The notes under the pieces were generated by a model. That model saw nothing but the letters and a program-made list of their open reading frames with translations. It ran no database searches and was not told the origin of the DNA. Positions 16,676-27,544 of a stretch of DNA of 64,000 nucleotides are shown here, one piece after another (the stretch's first letter is position 1; each line of letters starts with the position of its first letter). The DNA comes from Rahnella sikkimica (GTDB lineage Bacteria; Pseudomonadota; Gammaproteobacteria; Enterobacterales; Enterobacteriaceae): positions 310,001 through 374,000 of the forward strand of contig NZ_CP019062.1 of assembly GCF_002951615.1 (NCBI RefSeq). The letters are read 5' to 3'. Position numbers and translations under genes: made by a program.

Positions 16676-18835
16676 TTATTTCGCTGCTGCCGCCTCATCT
16701 GCCTGCGCAGACTGAATCGCAGTCAGGGCAACGGTGTAGACGATATCGTCAACCAGCGCGCCACGGGACAGGTCGTTAACCGGTTTACGCATACCCTGCA
16801 ACATCGGCCCGATAGAGACCAGATCCGCAGAACGCTGTACCGCTTTATACGTAGTATTACCGGTGTTCAGGTCAGGGAAGATGAACACCGTAGCTTTACC
16901 CGCAACCGGTGAGTTAGGTGCTTTGGATTTCGCAACGTCAGCCATGATCGCGGCGTCGTATTGCAGCGGACCATCGATGATCAGGTCAGGACGTTTTTCC
17001 TGCGCCAGACGGGTCGCTTCACGCACTTTCTCAACATCGCTGCCTGCACCGGAGTTACCGGTGGAGTAGGAGATCATCGCAACACGCGGTTCGATACCGA
17101 ATGCAGCCGCGGAATCCGCAGACTGGATTGCGATTTCTGACAGTTGTTCAGCGGTGGGATCCGGGTTGATCGCGCAGTCACCGTAAACCAGAACCTGGTC
17201 AGGCAGCAGCATGAAGAACACAGAAGAAACCAGCGAGCTGCCCGGTGCGGTTTTGATCAGCTGCAACGGAGGACGAATGGTGTTTGCGGTGGTGTGAACA
17301 GCACCGGAAACCAGACCGTCAACGTTACCCTGTTCCAGCATCAGTGTGCCCAGAACCACGTTGTCTTCCAGTTGTTCGCGGGCAACCACTTCGGTCATCC
17401 CTTTGCTTTTACGCAACTCAACCAGACGTGCAACGTATTCTTCACGCACAACCACCGGATCAACGATTTCGATGCCTTTACCCAGCGTCACGCCCTGAGC
17501 CGCTGCCACGCGTTTGATTTCGTCAGGGTTACCCAACAGAACGCATTCCGCGATACCACGTTCAGCACACAGCGCAGCCGCTTTCACGGTACGTGGCTCG
17601 TCGCCTTCTGGCAGAACGATACGTTTTCCGGCTTTGCGCGCCAGTTCGGTCAGCTGATAACGGAAGGCCGGAGGAGACAGACGACGTGAACGCTCGGAGT
17701 GCGCGCTCAGGGAGTTGATCCAGTCAGCATTGATGTGAGACGCCACGTATTGTTGCAGTTTCTCAACGCGCTGATGGTCGTCCGCAGGCACTTCCAGATT
17801 GAAGCTTTGCAGGCTCAGGGAAGTCTGCCAGGTGTTGGTGTCGACCATGAAGACCGGCAGGCCAGTCTGGAAAGCACGTTCGCACAGCTGGTTGATGCGG
17901 TCATCAATTTCATAACCGCCGGTCAGCAGAATTGCGCCGATTTCAACGCCGTTCATCGCGGCCAGACAGGCGGAAACCAGCACGTCAGGACGGTCTGCGG
18001 ACGTCACCAGCAGTGAACCCGGACGAAAATGTTCCAGCATATGAGGAATGCTGCGTGCACAGAAAGTCACGGACTTCACGCGACGGGTTTTGACATCGCC
18101 TTCGTTGATGATGCGGGCATTCAGGTGTTTCGCCATGTCGATTGCGCGGGTGGCAATCAGTTCGAAGCTCCACGGAATGCAACCCAGAACCGGCAGCGGG
18201 CTGTTGGCAAACAGCTGCGTCGGGTCAACGTTTGCAACGCTGGCTTTGTTCGAATCATCGAAGATTTCAGACAGGTCAGGACGTGTACGCCCCTGATCGT
18301 CAACCGGCGCGTTCAGTTTGTTGATGATAACGCCGGTGATGTTTTTGTTCTTGCTGCCGCCGAAGCTGCTGCTCGCCAGTTCGATGCGCTCTTTCAGCTG
18401 TGCCGGTGAATCGTTGCCCAGCGCCAGAACAAAGACGATTTCTGCGTTCAGGGTTTTGGCGATTTCATAGTTCAGGGCATTCGCGAACTGGTGTTTACGC
18501 GTAGGAACCAGACCTTCAACCAGGACAACTTCAGCGTCCTTGGTGTTTTCATGGTAACGCGCGATGATTTCTTCCATCAGCACGTCTTGCTGGTTTGAAC
18601 TCAGCAAGGCTTCAACGTGGCTCATTTTCAGCGGTTCGGCTGCGGTCACGGTGGAGTTAGCACGAATGATGGTAGTGGTCTGGTCAGGTGCATCGCCGCC
18701 AGCTCGCGGTTGCGCGATAGGCTTGAAGATGCTCAGGCTGACGCCTTTTTGTTCCATTGCACGGATGACACCCAGGCTGACGCTGGTCAGACCTACGCTG
18801 GTGCCTGTTGGGATCAACATAATTGTACGGGACAC
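16676..18835 (-). CDS. pta: Phosphate acetyltransferase Pta
   Basis: Pta converts acetyl-CoA and phosphate to acetyl phosphate and CoA in overflow and fermentative metabolism. The product is 719 aa, the long enterobacterial form: an N-terminal BioD-like domain ([19 protein letters not shown]), a middle DRTGG domain ([16 protein letters not shown]) and the C-terminal catalytic domain from about residue 390. I start it at GTG 18835: VSRTIMLIP aligns with E. coli MSRIIMLIP, and AGAGG stands upstream. A longer ATG start at 18871 is open but would add residues absent from the family. It lies downstream of ackA with a terminator between. Confidence 0.96.
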   Translation of the reverse strand: MSRTIMLIPTGTSVGLTSVSLGVIRAMEQKGVSLSIFKPIAQPRAGGDAPDQTTTIIRANSTVTAAEPLKMSHVEALLSSNQQDVLMEEIIARYHENTKDAEVVLVEGLVPTRKHQFANALNYEIAKTLNAEIVFVLALGNDSPAQLKERIELASSSFGGSKNKNITGVIINKLNAPVDDQGRTRPDLSEIFDDSNKASVANVDPTQLFANSPLPVLGCIPWSFELIATRAIDMAKHLNARIINEGDVKTRRVKSVTFCARSIPHMLEHFRPGSLLVTSADRPDVLVSACLAAMNGVEIGAILLTGGYEIDDRINQLCERAFQTGLPVFMVDTNTWQTSLSLQSFNLEVPADDHQRVEKLQQYVASHINADWINSLSAHSERSRRLSPPAFRYQLTELARKAGKRIVLPEGDEPRTVKAAALCAERGIAECVLLGNPDEIKRVAAAQGVTLGKGIEIVDPVVVREEYVARLVELRKSKGMTEVVAREQLEDNVVLGTLMLEQGNVDGLVSGAVHTTANTIRPPLQLIKTAPGSSLVSSVFFMLLPDQVLVYGDCAINPDPTAEQLSEIAIQSADSAAAFGIEPRVAMISYSTGNSGAGSDVEKVREATRLAQEKRPDLIIDGPLQYDAAIMADVAKSKAPNSPVAGKATVFIFPDLNTGNTTYKAVQRSADLVSIGPMLQGMRKPVNDLSRGALVDDIVYTVALTAIQSAQADEAAAAK

Positions 18836-18967
18836 GGCTAAACCTCTTTGACGGTTGCCAGGCAAGAACATTCGCAGGTTTGTGCAGAGGGGATAATGAT
18901 CAGCATAAGCGCGATGATTATCCTGCGCGGTGCGTCCAAACGGGCGGCGTTTGCCTTTGATGATAGT

Positions 18968-18997
18968 AGAAAAAAGACTGCCAGCTTTCGCTGGCAG
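18968..18997 (-). terminator. Intergenic terminator between ackA and pta
   Basis: CTGCCAGC (18978-18985) pairs with GCTGGCAG (18990-18997); loop TTTC. On the minus strand the stem is followed by TCTTTTTT. It would reduce read-through from ackA to pta, so pta probably also has its own promoter. Confidence 0.85.
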
Positions 18998-19009
18998 TTT
19001 AGGGTCGTT

Positions 19010-20212
19010 TTATGCGGTCAGACGCGCGGCGTCTTGGGCAATCACCAGCTCTTCATTGGTTGGGATAACCAGAGCGGTACGGGTGCCTTCTTTGTTGATC
19101 GCACCGGATTTGCCAAAGCGTGCAGCCAGGTTGCGCTCGTGGTCAACTTCAAAGCCCAGCAGGCCCAGTTTGTCCAGAGACAATTCGCGAACCATCGCTG
19201 CGTTTTCGCCGATACCACCGGTGAACACGATAGCGTCCAGACGGCCTTCCATCAGTGAAGTATACGCACCGATGTATTTCGCCAGACGGTGGCAGAACAC
19301 GTCCATTGCACGTTTAGCGTCAGCTTTGGTGGCGTAGTTGTCTTCAACATAGCGGCAGTCGCTGGTGACTTCAGTCAGGCCCAGCAGGCCGGATTCTTTG
19401 GTCAGCATTTTGTTGATTTGATCAACGCTCATGCCCAGAGAATCGTGCAGGTGGAAGATGATTGCCGGGTCGATGTCACCGCTACGGGTACCCATGACCA
19501 GACCTTCCAGCGGGGTCAGACCCATGGAAGTATCCACGCATTTACCGTTACGGATTGCGCTGACAGAACCGCCGTTACCCAGGTGGCAAGTGATCAGGTT
19601 CACTTCTTCCACTGGCTTGTTCAGCATTTTCGCGGCTTCCTGCGTCACATAAAAGTGGCTGGTGCCGTGTGCGCCGTAACGACGGATGTGGTGATCTTTA
19701 TACAGGCTGTACGGCAGCGCGTAGAGGTAAGACTCTTCAGGCATGGTCTGATGGAACGCGGTGTCAAAGACAGCAACGTTTTTGTCAGCCAGTTTAGGGA
19801 AAGATTTCAGTGCTTCATCAATACCGATCAGGTGAGCCGGGTTGTGCAGCGGTGCAAACGGGATAGATTCTTTGATACCCTCGATGACCGTGTCGGTGAT
19901 CAGCATGGATTTAGTCAGCTTTTCGCCGCCGTGAACGATGCGGTGGCCGATTGCTACCAGCTCTGCAGACAGTTCAGGTTTTTGGCTCAGAATGTTGTTA
20001 ACGATGTATTTCAGCGCTTCACTGTGTGCGGCACCCGCACCTAAAGCGGCTTCTTCTTTGCCACCGTCCATTTTCCATTTAATGCGTGCTTCTGGCAGAT
20101 GGAAACATTCGGCTAAACCTGAAATGTGTTCTTCACCGTTTGCTGCATCAATGATGGCAAACTTAAGGGAAGAACTACCACAGTTAAGAACCAGTACAAG
20201 CTTACTCGACAT
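19010..20212 (-). CDS. ackA: Acetate kinase AckA
   Basis: AckA makes acetate and ATP from acetyl phosphate and ADP, the partner of Pta. The product has 400 residues, the usual length. The N-terminal phosphate-binding motif [14 protein letters not shown] (residues 6-19) and the second motif [15 protein letters not shown] (about 87-101) are present. [20 protein letters not shown] and the C-terminal [14 protein letters not shown] are family signatures. It is the first gene of the ackA-pta pair. Confidence 0.97.
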   Translation of the reverse strand: MSSKLVLVLNCGSSSLKFAIIDAANGEEHISGLAECFHLPEARIKWKMDGGKEEAALGAGAAHSEALKYIVNNILSQKPELSAELVAIGHRIVHGGEKLTKSMLITDTVIEGIKESIPFAPLHNPAHLIGIDEALKSFPKLADKNVAVFDTAFHQTMPEESYLYALPYSLYKDHHIRRYGAHGTSHFYVTQEAAKMLNKPVEEVNLITCHLGNGGSVSAIRNGKCVDTSMGLTPLEGLVMGTRSGDIDPAIIFHLHDSLGMSVDQINKMLTKESGLLGLTEVTSDCRYVEDNYATKADAKRAMDVFCHRLAKYIGAYTSLMEGRLDAIVFTGGIGENAAMVRELSLDKLGLLGFEVDHERNLAARFGKSGAINKEGTRTALVIPTNEELVIAQDAARLTA

Positions 20213-20731
20213 GGAAGTACCTATTTATTGTTGGTGCTGTTTAAAAAAAACAATACACGTGGTTAATAAATCGTCAGTCTGACATCAAGCGTAGCGCATA
20301 ATGGCGGCGACAATTATGATTAACATCATGCCAGAGAGCCATAACAGGCATGACGATGAAAAAGCTGAAGAATCGCCGGGAACAGATTTTATAATCTCCC
20401 GGATAACGGTGAAACGTCTGTCTTGCAGACGAAAACGTTCCTGTTATGCCTCTTCAGAATGTTGCTAATAAGTAAAAACACTAACAAAAAATACAATAAC
20501 TAATTACAAAACCACCCGACGCAAGGCACTATGCTTAATGTAGGGAGAGAACATTGCAATTTCGCGTTCCCGCCCCAACTTTATATTGACCTTGTCGGCT
20601 GAGAGGTATGCAAGGCTGCGATAGAATACCGACAGGCGCCAGCAAAAACAAAATATATTTTATCGTGGTAAACTCCAGTTTGTGTTTTACAAATAAATTT
20701 TAAATTTTATACGTGAAGTTGAGGTGCATCT
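20213..20731. other. Divergent intergenic region ackA/yfbV
   Basis: This 519 bp stretch separates ackA (minus) from yfbV (plus). It has no plausible gene. I see two small dyads, TCATGCC/GGCATGA (20326-20353) and CGTCTG/CAGACG (20415-20431). The A/T-rich part nearest yfbV should hold its promoter; the part near 20213-20300 should hold the ackA promoter. Confidence 0.6.
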
Positions 20732-21187
20732 ATGACGAGTAAGCCAACAGGCTCCGTAGGCTGGTTCCAGGTTTTCCAGCGCGGTCAGCACTATATGAAA
20801 ACATGGCCGTCAGATAAACGCCTGGCTCCGGTGTTCCCTGAAAACCGGATTTCCAGCGCCACCCGATTTGCCGTTCGTGTGATGCCCGCCGTCGCCGTCT
20901 TTACGCTCAGCTGGCAAATCGCCATGGGCGGACAACTGGGCCCGGCCGTGGCGACCGCCATTTTTGCCTGTAGCCTGCCGATGCAAGGGTTGTGGTGGCT
21001 CGGCCGCCGCTCCCTGACGCCGCTGCCGCCGACGCTGATGAGCTGGTTTCACGATGTGCGCAATAAACTCGTCGAAGCCGGGCAGGCATTAGCGCCCATT
21101 GAAGGCACGCCAACATATCAGTCGCTGGCCGATGTGCTCAAACGGGCTTTCAAACAGCTCGATAAAACCTTTTTAGACGATTTGTAA
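20732..21187 (+). CDS. yfbV: UPF0208 membrane protein YfbV
   Basis: This 151 aa protein belongs to the YfbV family, known in E. coli for helping to insulate the Ter macrodomain of the chromosome. Two hydrophobic spans lie at about residues 45-65 and 68-88 ([36 protein letters not shown]), with a cytoplasmic C-terminus. It opens [26 protein letters not shown] in two conserved parts. The ribosome site GAGGTG precedes the ATG. It diverges from ackA, as in E. coli. Confidence 0.92.
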   Translation: MTSKPTGSVGWFQVFQRGQHYMKTWPSDKRLAPVFPENRISSATRFAVRVMPAVAVFTLSWQIAMGGQLGPAVATAIFACSLPMQGLWWLGRRSLTPLPPTLMSWFHDVRNKLVEAGQALAPIEGTPTYQSLADVLKRAFKQLDKTFLDDL

Positions 21188-21365
21188 TTCTGCCCGTCCC
21201 GTCATTACCATCGCTTTACGCCGCATTTTGACCGGAGGAACATCTCCTCCGGCCATTATTTCAGATGAGATCCAGACCCAAATCAAAGAATGGTGTGCTT
21301 GCGATTTCGCAGAACTTTGCGCTATGCCATGCTTTGCTCATTATGCAGACATGAGGATTTTCACG

Positions 21366-21860
21366 ATGGAAATGACGAACGCTCAACGCCTGATTTTGTC
21401 GAATCAATATAAAATGATGACCATGCTGGATCCTGATAACGCGGAGCGATATCGCCGTTTACAAACGGTGATCGAACGGGGCTTTGGTTTGCAAATGCGC
21501 GAGCTGGACAGGGATTTTGGCGAATTGCCGGAAGAAACCTGCCGCACCGTCATTAACATTATGGAAATGCACCATGCGATGCAGGTTTCATGGACAAATC
21601 TGAAAGACACGCAGGATTTGGACCGTCGTCGTATTGATTTCCTCGGTTTTGATGCCGCCACAGAATCCCGCTATTTAAGCTATGTCCGCTTTATGGTGAA
21701 TACCGAAGGACGTTACACTGATTTTGATGCGGGGACGCACGGCTTTAACGCACAGACCAAAATGTGGGAAAAGTACCAGCGGATGCTGGCGGTATGGCAA
21801 TCTTGTCCTCGTCAGTACCATTTGAGCGCCGTAGAGATAGCGCAAATTATCAATGCCTAA
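21366..21860 (+). CDS. yfbU: UPF0304 family protein YfbU
   Basis: This 164 aa cytoplasmic protein has the E. coli YfbU length and start [18 protein letters not shown]. The conserved C-terminal half contains [20 protein letters not shown] and [16 protein letters not shown]. The biochemical role is not established to my knowledge. I chose the ATG at 21366 because the open frame before it has no family similarity. The HAD phosphatase yfbT follows 27 bases later, so the two are probably co-transcribed. Confidence 0.92.
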   Translation: MEMTNAQRLILSNQYKMMTMLDPDNAERYRRLQTVIERGFGLQMRELDRDFGELPEETCRTVINIMEMHHAMQVSWTNLKDTQDLDRRRIDFLGFDAATESRYLSYVRFMVNTEGRYTDFDAGTHGFNAQTKMWEKYQRMLAVWQSCPRQYHLSAVEIAQIINA

Positions 21861-21887
21861 ATTGAGATAACTAAAGAGGAATTGCCT

Positions 21888-22541
21888 GTGGAGTGCAAAG
21901 GTTTCTTGTTCGACCTTGATGGAACGTTAGTGGATTCACTGCCCGCCGTAGAGCGTTCCTGGATTAACTGGGCACTCAGCTGGGGGGCTAACCCGCGGGA
22001 TGTGCTGGCATTTATTCACGGCAAACAGGCAATCACTTCTTTACGTCATTTCATGGAAGGCGCAAGTGAAGAAAAGATTCAGGAAGAGTTCGATAAGCTG
22101 GAACAGATTGAAGCCACGGACACCGAAGGGGTGACGGCTCTGCCGGGCGCTCATCTTATTCTGAGCGAACTGAACCGCATGAACATTCCTTGGGCGATTG
22201 TGACATCGGGTTCTATGCCAGTGGCCAGCGCGCGTCATAAAGCCGCGAATTTGCCTGAACCGGAAGTATTCATCACGGCGGAACAGGTCAAACACGGCAA
22301 GCCTCAGCCGGATGCCTATTTGCTGGGCGCAGAACGTCTGGGGCTGGCACCGGAAGATTGTGTGGTGGTGGAAGATGCCGCAGCGGGTGTGATGGCCGGT
22401 CTTGCCGCCGGGTGCAAAGTGATCGCGGTTAACGCGCCGTCAGACACACCGGGAATCGAAGACGTAGATTTCGATCTTTCCTCGCTGGACGTTCTGATGC
22501 TTAACCCTTCCGAGAACGGTGTGACCGTCAGCCTGCGTTAA
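21888..22541 (+). CDS. yfbT: HAD-family sugar phosphatase YfbT (HxpA)
   Basis: This 217 aa protein is a haloacid-dehalogenase phosphatase that in E. coli acts on small sugar phosphates. Motif I is FLFDLDGTLVDS (nucleophile Asp near residue 9), motif II is the TSGS segment, motif III is KHGKPQPDAYLLGAE, and motif IV is VVVEDAAAGV. I start it at GTG 21888 because AGAGGA lies seven bases upstream and MECKGFLFDLDG aligns with E. coli MRCKGFLFDLDG. A TTG at 21882 is possible but less well placed. Confidence 0.92.
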   Translation: MECKGFLFDLDGTLVDSLPAVERSWINWALSWGANPRDVLAFIHGKQAITSLRHFMEGASEEKIQEEFDKLEQIEATDTEGVTALPGAHLILSELNRMNIPWAIVTSGSMPVASARHKAANLPEPEVFITAEQVKHGKPQPDAYLLGAERLGLAPEDCVVVEDAAAGVMAGLAAGCKVIAVNAPSDTPGIEDVDFDLSSLDVLMLNPSENGVTVSLR

Positions 22542-22579
22542 GCGCATAAAAAGTACAATTAACGCCTTTACTTGATATA

Positions 22580-22604
22580 AACCCCGCAGCAGCGGGGTTT
22601 TTTT
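22580..22604 (+). terminator. Terminator after yfbT
   Basis: AACCCCGC (22580-22587), loop AGCA, GCGGGGTT (22592-22599), with seven T in a row. It is a strong intrinsic terminator on the plus strand. Confidence 0.92.
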
Positions 22605-22615
22605 ATGCCATCCTG

Positions 22616-22739
22616 ATACCCGTCATACTTCAAACTGCCTCTGCGTTGGCTGCCTTCACAAATCCCGGTCACTTACTCTTGTAAGCTCCCGGGATTTATT
22701 CCGTTGCCGCCTTGATGCAATTTGAATTATTTGGGGTAT
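22616..22739 (+). repeat. Enterobacterial-type palindromic repeat, copy E2
   Basis: The element runs from ATACCCGTCATACTTCAAAC to TTTGAATTATTTGGGGTAT, with imperfect inverted ends. The centre folds as AAATCCCGG, CACTTAC, loop, GTAAG, CCGGGATTT. It is the inverted counterpart of E1 at 13216-13336. It ends about 45 bp before the yfbS start and so lies in the yfbS promoter or leader. Confidence 0.84.
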
Positions 22740-22783
22740 TCACTGAGTTTATGCCCGCCATCTCAACGCAAAAGGAGTTTGTT

Positions 22784-24616
22784 TTGACCGGTGAATTAAT
22801 CTGGGTAGTGATACTTCTGGTGATCGCTATGGTGTTATTCGCGCGCAATACGCTGCGGATGGATATCGTGGCGTTACTCGTCATCATTGCTTTTGTGCTG
22901 AGCGGAACGCTGACCATCAATGAAGCGCTGGCCGGATTTAGCGACCCGAACGTGATTCTGATTGCGGCGTTGTTTGTCGTCGGACACGGGCTGGTCAGAA
23001 CTGGCGTGGCTTATCAGGTGGGCGACTGGCTGATGAAAGTCGCGGGTAACAGCGAAACCCGGATGCTGGTTTTATTAATGCTGACCGTTGCCGAGCTGGG
23101 CGCGTTCATGAGTTCAACCGGCGTAGTGGCGATTTTTATCCCCGTTGTTATCAGTGTTTCTGCCCGCATGAAAATCTCTCCCGCCCGCCTGATGATGCCG
23201 CTGAGCTTTGCGGGGCTGATCAGCGGAATGATGACGCTGGTCGCCACGCCGCCCAACATGGTGGTTAACAGTGAGTTACTGCGCGAAGGGTTTGACGGTT
23301 TCGGTTTCTTTGGCGTAACGCCCGTGGGGCTGGTGGTACTGGTGATGGGCGTGGGATATATGCTGGTTGCCCGCCGCTGGTTATCATCCGATGACGCCTC
23401 GCAGGATAAGCAACGCTGGAAACGCCGTACTTTTCGCGACCTGATTCGCGATTATCATCTGACCGGCCGCGCGCGCCGGATGACCATCCGTCCCGGTTCC
23501 CCGCTGGTCGGGCGCACGCTGGACGATTTGCACCTGCGTTCCCGCTACGGCGCAAACGTGGTCGGTATCGAGCGCTGGCGCAAGTTCCGCCGTGTCATGA
23601 TCAGCGCAACCGGGAACACCGAGCTGTTTGCCCGCGACGTATTGCTGCTGGATATGGCCGATCCCGACGTTTCTGTCCGCCAGTTTTGCACCGATGAAAT
23701 GCTTGAGCCAATGGTGTTACGTGGCGAGTATTTTTCCGAGCAGTCACGGGATGTCGGTATGGCGGAAGTTTCACTCATTCCCGACTCTGAACTGCTGGGT
23801 AAAACGCTGCGCGACGTAGCGTTCCGCTCTACATACGGTTTGAACGTGGTCGGTATTCGCCGTCAGGGCGAAGCGCTGGACGGCAAGCTGGTTGATGAAG
23901 TCTTACAACTGGGCGATATGCTGCTGGTAATTGGCGACTGGAAGCTTATCCGCCAGTTACAGCAACAGATGCATGATTTCATTGTGCTCAATCTGCCCGC
24001 CGAAGTGGATGAAGTCGCGCCCGCGCTCAGTCAGGCACCGCATGCGCTGTTTTGTCTGGCGCTGATGGTGGCGTTAATGCTCACCGACGATGTGCCGAAT
24101 GCCATCGCGGCCATTATTGCCTGTATCCTTATGGGGAAATTCCGCTGCATCACAATGGAGGGCGCGTATAAAGCCATTCACTGGCCGAGTCTGCTGCTGA
24201 TCGTCGGGATGATGCCTTTCGCTCTGGCGCTGCAAAAAACCGGCGGCGTGGCACTGATCGTGAAAGGTCTGATGGAGGTGAGCGGAGGGTATGGCCCGTA
24301 CATGATGTTGCTGAGTTTGTTTGTACTCTGTGCCGGTATCGGGCTGTTTATTTCCAACACAGCAACGGCTGTTCTGATGGCACCGATCGCGATTGCGGCG
24401 GCGCATCAGATGGAGGTTTCGCCTTATCCGTTTACCATGATTATCGCGATTGCCGCTTCGGCGGCGTTCATGACGCCGGTTTCATCACCGGTGAATACAC
24501 TGGTGATGGTGCCCGGCAACTACAAGTTCGGTGATTTCATCCGCATAGGCGTGCCGTTTACGCTGCTGGTGATGGCCGTCAGCATTTTTCTGGTGCCGGT
24601 ACTTTTCCCTTTCTGA
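22784..24616 (+). CDS. yfbS: SLC13/DASS-like anion permease with TrkA-C domains, YfbS
   Basis: This 610 aa inner-membrane protein has the same length as E. coli YfbS. It has two sets of hydrophobic spans (about residues 5-205 and 400-610) around two cytoplasmic TrkA-C domains (about 220-380; [38 protein letters not shown]). Repeated SS/NT signatures ([32 protein letters not shown]) resemble the sodium/dicarboxylate-sulfate family. The substrate is not proven. The TTG at 22784 fits best: AGGAG lies six bases upstream and the N-terminus MTGELIWV matches E. coli MNGELIWV. Confidence 0.9.
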   Translation: MTGELIWVVILLVIAMVLFARNTLRMDIVALLVIIAFVLSGTLTINEALAGFSDPNVILIAALFVVGHGLVRTGVAYQVGDWLMKVAGNSETRMLVLLMLTVAELGAFMSSTGVVAIFIPVVISVSARMKISPARLMMPLSFAGLISGMMTLVATPPNMVVNSELLREGFDGFGFFGVTPVGLVVLVMGVGYMLVARRWLSSDDASQDKQRWKRRTFRDLIRDYHLTGRARRMTIRPGSPLVGRTLDDLHLRSRYGANVVGIERWRKFRRVMISATGNTELFARDVLLLDMADPDVSVRQFCTDEMLEPMVLRGEYFSEQSRDVGMAEVSLIPDSELLGKTLRDVAFRSTYGLNVVGIRRQGEALDGKLVDEVLQLGDMLLVIGDWKLIRQLQQQMHDFIVLNLPAEVDEVAPALSQAPHALFCLALMVALMLTDDVPNAIAAIIACILMGKFRCITMEGAYKAIHWPSLLLIVGMMPFALALQKTGGVALIVKGLMEVSGGYGPYMMLLSLFVLCAGIGLFISNTATAVLMAPIAIAAAHQMEVSPYPFTMIIAIAASAAFMTPVSSPVNTLVMVPGNYKFGDFIRIGVPFTLLVMAVSIFLVPVLFPF

Positions 24617-24630
24617 CCTGAAGAAGGTTA

Positions 24631-25230
24631 TCAGAGCGGGGAATCGAGGCTGATTTCATCCAGTGACAGACTGAAGCTCGGGATAAAGACTTCCATGAAG
24701 TAATCCATTTCCGGGCTTTTTCTGTCGGCCAGTGTTTTCTCCAGACGCGCTTTTGCCAGCGTAAATTCGTTATTACCCGCAGACAATTCTTCCAGACATT
24801 TCAGGTAAGCACACAGGGCATCGGCCTGTTTTACCGTCAGTTTTTCTTCTTCCGAATAGTAATGCTCGTCAATCAGCGGACGAAAATCTTCCTGCAATTC
24901 TTTGGGCAGCATTTCTATCAGCTTTTGCTGAGCAATTTTCTCGATTTTTTTGTATTCGTGGGCAATTTGCGGATTGTAATACTTGATAGGCGTCGGCATA
25001 TCGCCGGTCAGTACTTCACTGGCATCGTGGTACATCGCCAGCAGGGCAACGCGTTCGGGACTGAGATTGCCGCTAAATTTACGATTTTTGATCACGGCTA
25101 ATGCATGAGCCACAAAGGCGACCTGGAGGCTGTGTTCGGACACATTCTCGGTGCGGACATTGCGCATCAGCGGCCAGCGGCTGATCAGTTTAAGACGGGA
25201 AAGGTGGGCGAAAAAATGGCTCTGACTCAT
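24631..25230 (-). CDS. yfbR: 5'-deoxynucleotidase YfbR
   Basis: YfbR is an HD-domain phosphohydrolase that removes phosphate from deoxyribonucleoside 5'-monophosphates and takes part in nucleotide salvage. The product is 199 aa, as in E. coli. HD metal ligands lie in [11 protein letters not shown] (His33) and [16 protein letters not shown] (about residues 67-82), with the later Asp in [17 protein letters not shown]. It converges with yfbS with a gap of 14 bases. Confidence 0.95.
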   Translation of the reverse strand: MSQSHFFAHLSRLKLISRWPLMRNVRTENVSEHSLQVAFVAHALAVIKNRKFSGNLSPERVALLAMYHDASEVLTGDMPTPIKYYNPQIAHEYKKIEKIAQQKLIEMLPKELQEDFRPLIDEHYYSEEEKLTVKQADALCAYLKCLEELSAGNNEFTLAKARLEKTLADRKSPEMDYFMEVFIPSFSLSLDEISLDSPL

Positions 25231-25310
25231 AGCACTCTCAATAACAACGGTGAATGAAAGTCCATTGTGAGCAGTGCGAAACCGTTATGCAAATGCGGAA
25301 ATACGCAGAA

Positions 25311-25338
25311 AGAAAAAAGGGCGCAGATATCTGCGCCC
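25311..25338 (-). terminator. Terminator of alaA
   Basis: GGGCGCAG (25319-25326), loop ATAT, CTGCGCCC (25331-25338); on the minus strand six T follow (25313-25318). It lies just past the alaA stop. Confidence 0.92.
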
Positions 25339-25344
25339 GGATCA

Positions 25345-26559
25345 TTACTGACGGTAGGTTTCGAGGAAACGGCCAAACTTGTTCACTGCCATTTCCAGTT
25401 CGTCCACGCGTGGCAGCGTGACGATGCGGACGTGGTCGGGGTAAGGCCAGTTAAATGCGGAACCCTGAACCAGCAGTACTTTTTGCTGTAGCAGCAAATC
25501 GAGCACCATTTTCTGGTCATCGTGAATATTGAAACGCTTCGCATCAATACGCGGGAACATATACAACGCGCCTTTCGGTTTCACGCAGGACACGCCAGGG
25601 ATCTGGTTAATCAGTTCCCACGCGCGGTCACGTTGCTCAACCAGACGCCCGCCTGGCTGAATGAACTCGCTGATGCTCTGGTAACCGCCCAGCGCCGTCT
25701 GAATGGCGTGTTGCATCGGTACGTTGGCGCATAAGCGCATAGAGGCCAGCATTTCCAGACCTTCTATATAGCCTTTGGCGTGCTTTTTCGGGCCGTTCAG
25801 CACCATCCAGCCCTGACGGAAACCGGCAACGCGGTAGGTTTTTGACAGACCATTAAAGGTCACGGTCAGCAAATCCGGTGCCAGCGATGCAATGGAAATG
25901 TGCTGCGCTTCGTCGTACAGGATCTTGTCGTAGATTTCGTCGGCAAAAATGATCAGGTTATGTTCACGCGCAATCTCGACGATCTGCATCAGCAATTCTT
26001 TGCTGTAAACCGCGCCGGTCGGATTGTTCGGGTTGATGATCACAATGCCACGGGTGCGCGGCGTGATCTTGTCACGAATGTCGGCGATATCCGGGAACCA
26101 GTCGGCGCCTTCATCGCACAGGTAATGCACCGCGTTACCGCCGGAGAGAGAAACCGCAGCGGTCCACAACGGATAATCGGGGGCAGGCACCAGCATTTCA
26201 TCGCCCGTGTTCAGCAATGCCTGCATTGACTGAACGATCAGCTCAGAAACACCGTTACCGATGTAAATGTCTTCAACCGTGATGTCGCGCATCTCGCGCG
26301 CCTGATAGTGCTGCATGATTGCTTTACGTGCAGAAAACAGGCCTTTTGAATCACAGTAGCCCTGTGAGGTCGGTAAGTTGCGGATAACGTCAATCAGGAT
26401 TTCATCAGGCGCGTCAAAACCGAACGGGGCGGGGTTACCGATGTTCAGTTTGAGGACTTTGTTGCCTTCTTCTTCAAGACGTTTTGCTTCTTTGAGCACC
26501 GGGCCGCGAATGTCATAACAGACGTTGTCCAGTTTGTGGGATTTTTCAATCGGGGACAT
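25345..26559 (-). CDS. alaA: Glutamate-pyruvate aminotransferase AlaA
   Basis: AlaA is a PLP-dependent class I aminotransferase and a main source of alanine from pyruvate and glutamate. The product is 404 aa. The PLP lysine lies in TFNGLSKTYRVAGFRQGW (about residues 233-250). PNNPTGAVYSKELL and FADEIYDKILYD are the standard cofactor-contact motifs, and the substrate-binding Arg is in HVRIVTLPRVDE. I start it at 26559 (MSPIEKSHKLDN), as in E. coli; the longer frame to 26610 adds 17 residues without family similarity. It diverges from lrhA across almost 1 kb. Confidence 0.94.
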   Translation of the reverse strand: MSPIEKSHKLDNVCYDIRGPVLKEAKRLEEEGNKVLKLNIGNPAPFGFDAPDEILIDVIRNLPTSQGYCDSKGLFSARKAIMQHYQAREMRDITVEDIYIGNGVSELIVQSMQALLNTGDEMLVPAPDYPLWTAAVSLSGGNAVHYLCDEGADWFPDIADIRDKITPRTRGIVIINPNNPTGAVYSKELLMQIVEIAREHNLIIFADEIYDKILYDEAQHISIASLAPDLLTVTFNGLSKTYRVAGFRQGWMVLNGPKKHAKGYIEGLEMLASMRLCANVPMQHAIQTALGGYQSISEFIQPGGRLVEQRDRAWELINQIPGVSCVKPKGALYMFPRIDAKRFNIHDDQKMVLDLLLQQKVLLVQGSAFNWPYPDHVRIVTLPRVDELEMAVNKFGRFLETYRQ

Positions 26560-27544
26560 GTAAATGGGAGCCTTTTGCAGTAAAGCCTGTTCTTCCCTGG
26601 CGCGTAGCAACCGTAGAACAGTGCGAAGGACTCAATTTACTCCCCCGGAGCGGGTGTGAGAAGGGCTGCGCACTGTTTTGGTGAAAAACAGCAGTAATGC
26701 AGTCTGAGGTGGGTTTTTACCTTGGCTGACAGGATGGTAAATGGTGTTTAATTCTTATTGTTTTTGTTTTGGTGATTTTTTATTTGGCAAATGGTCGATT
26801 TGTAACCGATAAATTCACTGTTTTTGCTGCACTGTGATCGCCGTTTAAAAGTAGCGATTGCCTTTTTATTGAACAGAACATCATGAAAACTTACCAAAGC
26901 TCGACTAATTCTGAAAAAAAAATGTAACCTCGTGATTATCAGTGAAAAAAGCTTAACGAGAATTAGTTTTATTTATCTAATGATTAATAGTAAGTGCTGG
27001 ATAAATGATCATGACATGGGAATATCTGAATCCTATTCTTTTTAGAATAAGTGAATGCTTTCTGACATATATTTAATAAAAATCGCTATAAACAAAATTT
27101 GATAAAACGAGAAAAATCTTAATGTTCATTCAACTAATGACGTGAAGCATGAAAAGCTTATTCACATGACTTGATGAATTTATTAGATTATATTTTTATA
27201 TCCCGGTTTCATTAGTTAATTTAGCTTATGTTTTGTTGAGGAAAGCCGCGCCATTGTCAGGTCTTTGTCAATGACGGGCGGTGGCGTGAGGTTTGTGGAA
27301 CGCTTTGCAGGGAGAGGCTATATTAAATAAGACGCTCTAATCATTCATGCTTTGTGCAGAATTATTGTGTGCGCTTTTAATGGTTCGATGCTCACAAAGT
27401 GGAAAACTTTCATGCACAAATATTTCTCAATTTCACTTATCAAATGCGTGAGTATCTGCCATATCTGGTATTCTGCTTTTTGCGGGTACTTTGACGCACC
27501 ATCAGGGTAGCTTGTTATTAGATTCTATAAAGTGAAGAAAAACT
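26560..27544. other. Long A/T-rich intergenic region alaA/lrhA
   Basis: This 985 bp region is markedly more A/T-rich than its flanks, especially 26740-27240. I find no credible gene on either strand. A long upstream region of lrhA is also known in E. coli, where the gene controls its own expression, so an extended promoter or leader is the likely content. The 27470-27544 part immediately precedes lrhA. Confidence 0.6.

Noticed and set aside
19289..20044. Plus-strand frame opposite ackA (251 aa)
   Set aside because: AckA on the minus strand is certain; this frame shows no domain.
22712..22783. N-terminal extension of yfbS to an upstream start
   Set aside because: The 24 extra residues are translated partly from repeat E2, and the TTG at 22784 has an ideally placed AGGAG and the family N-terminus.
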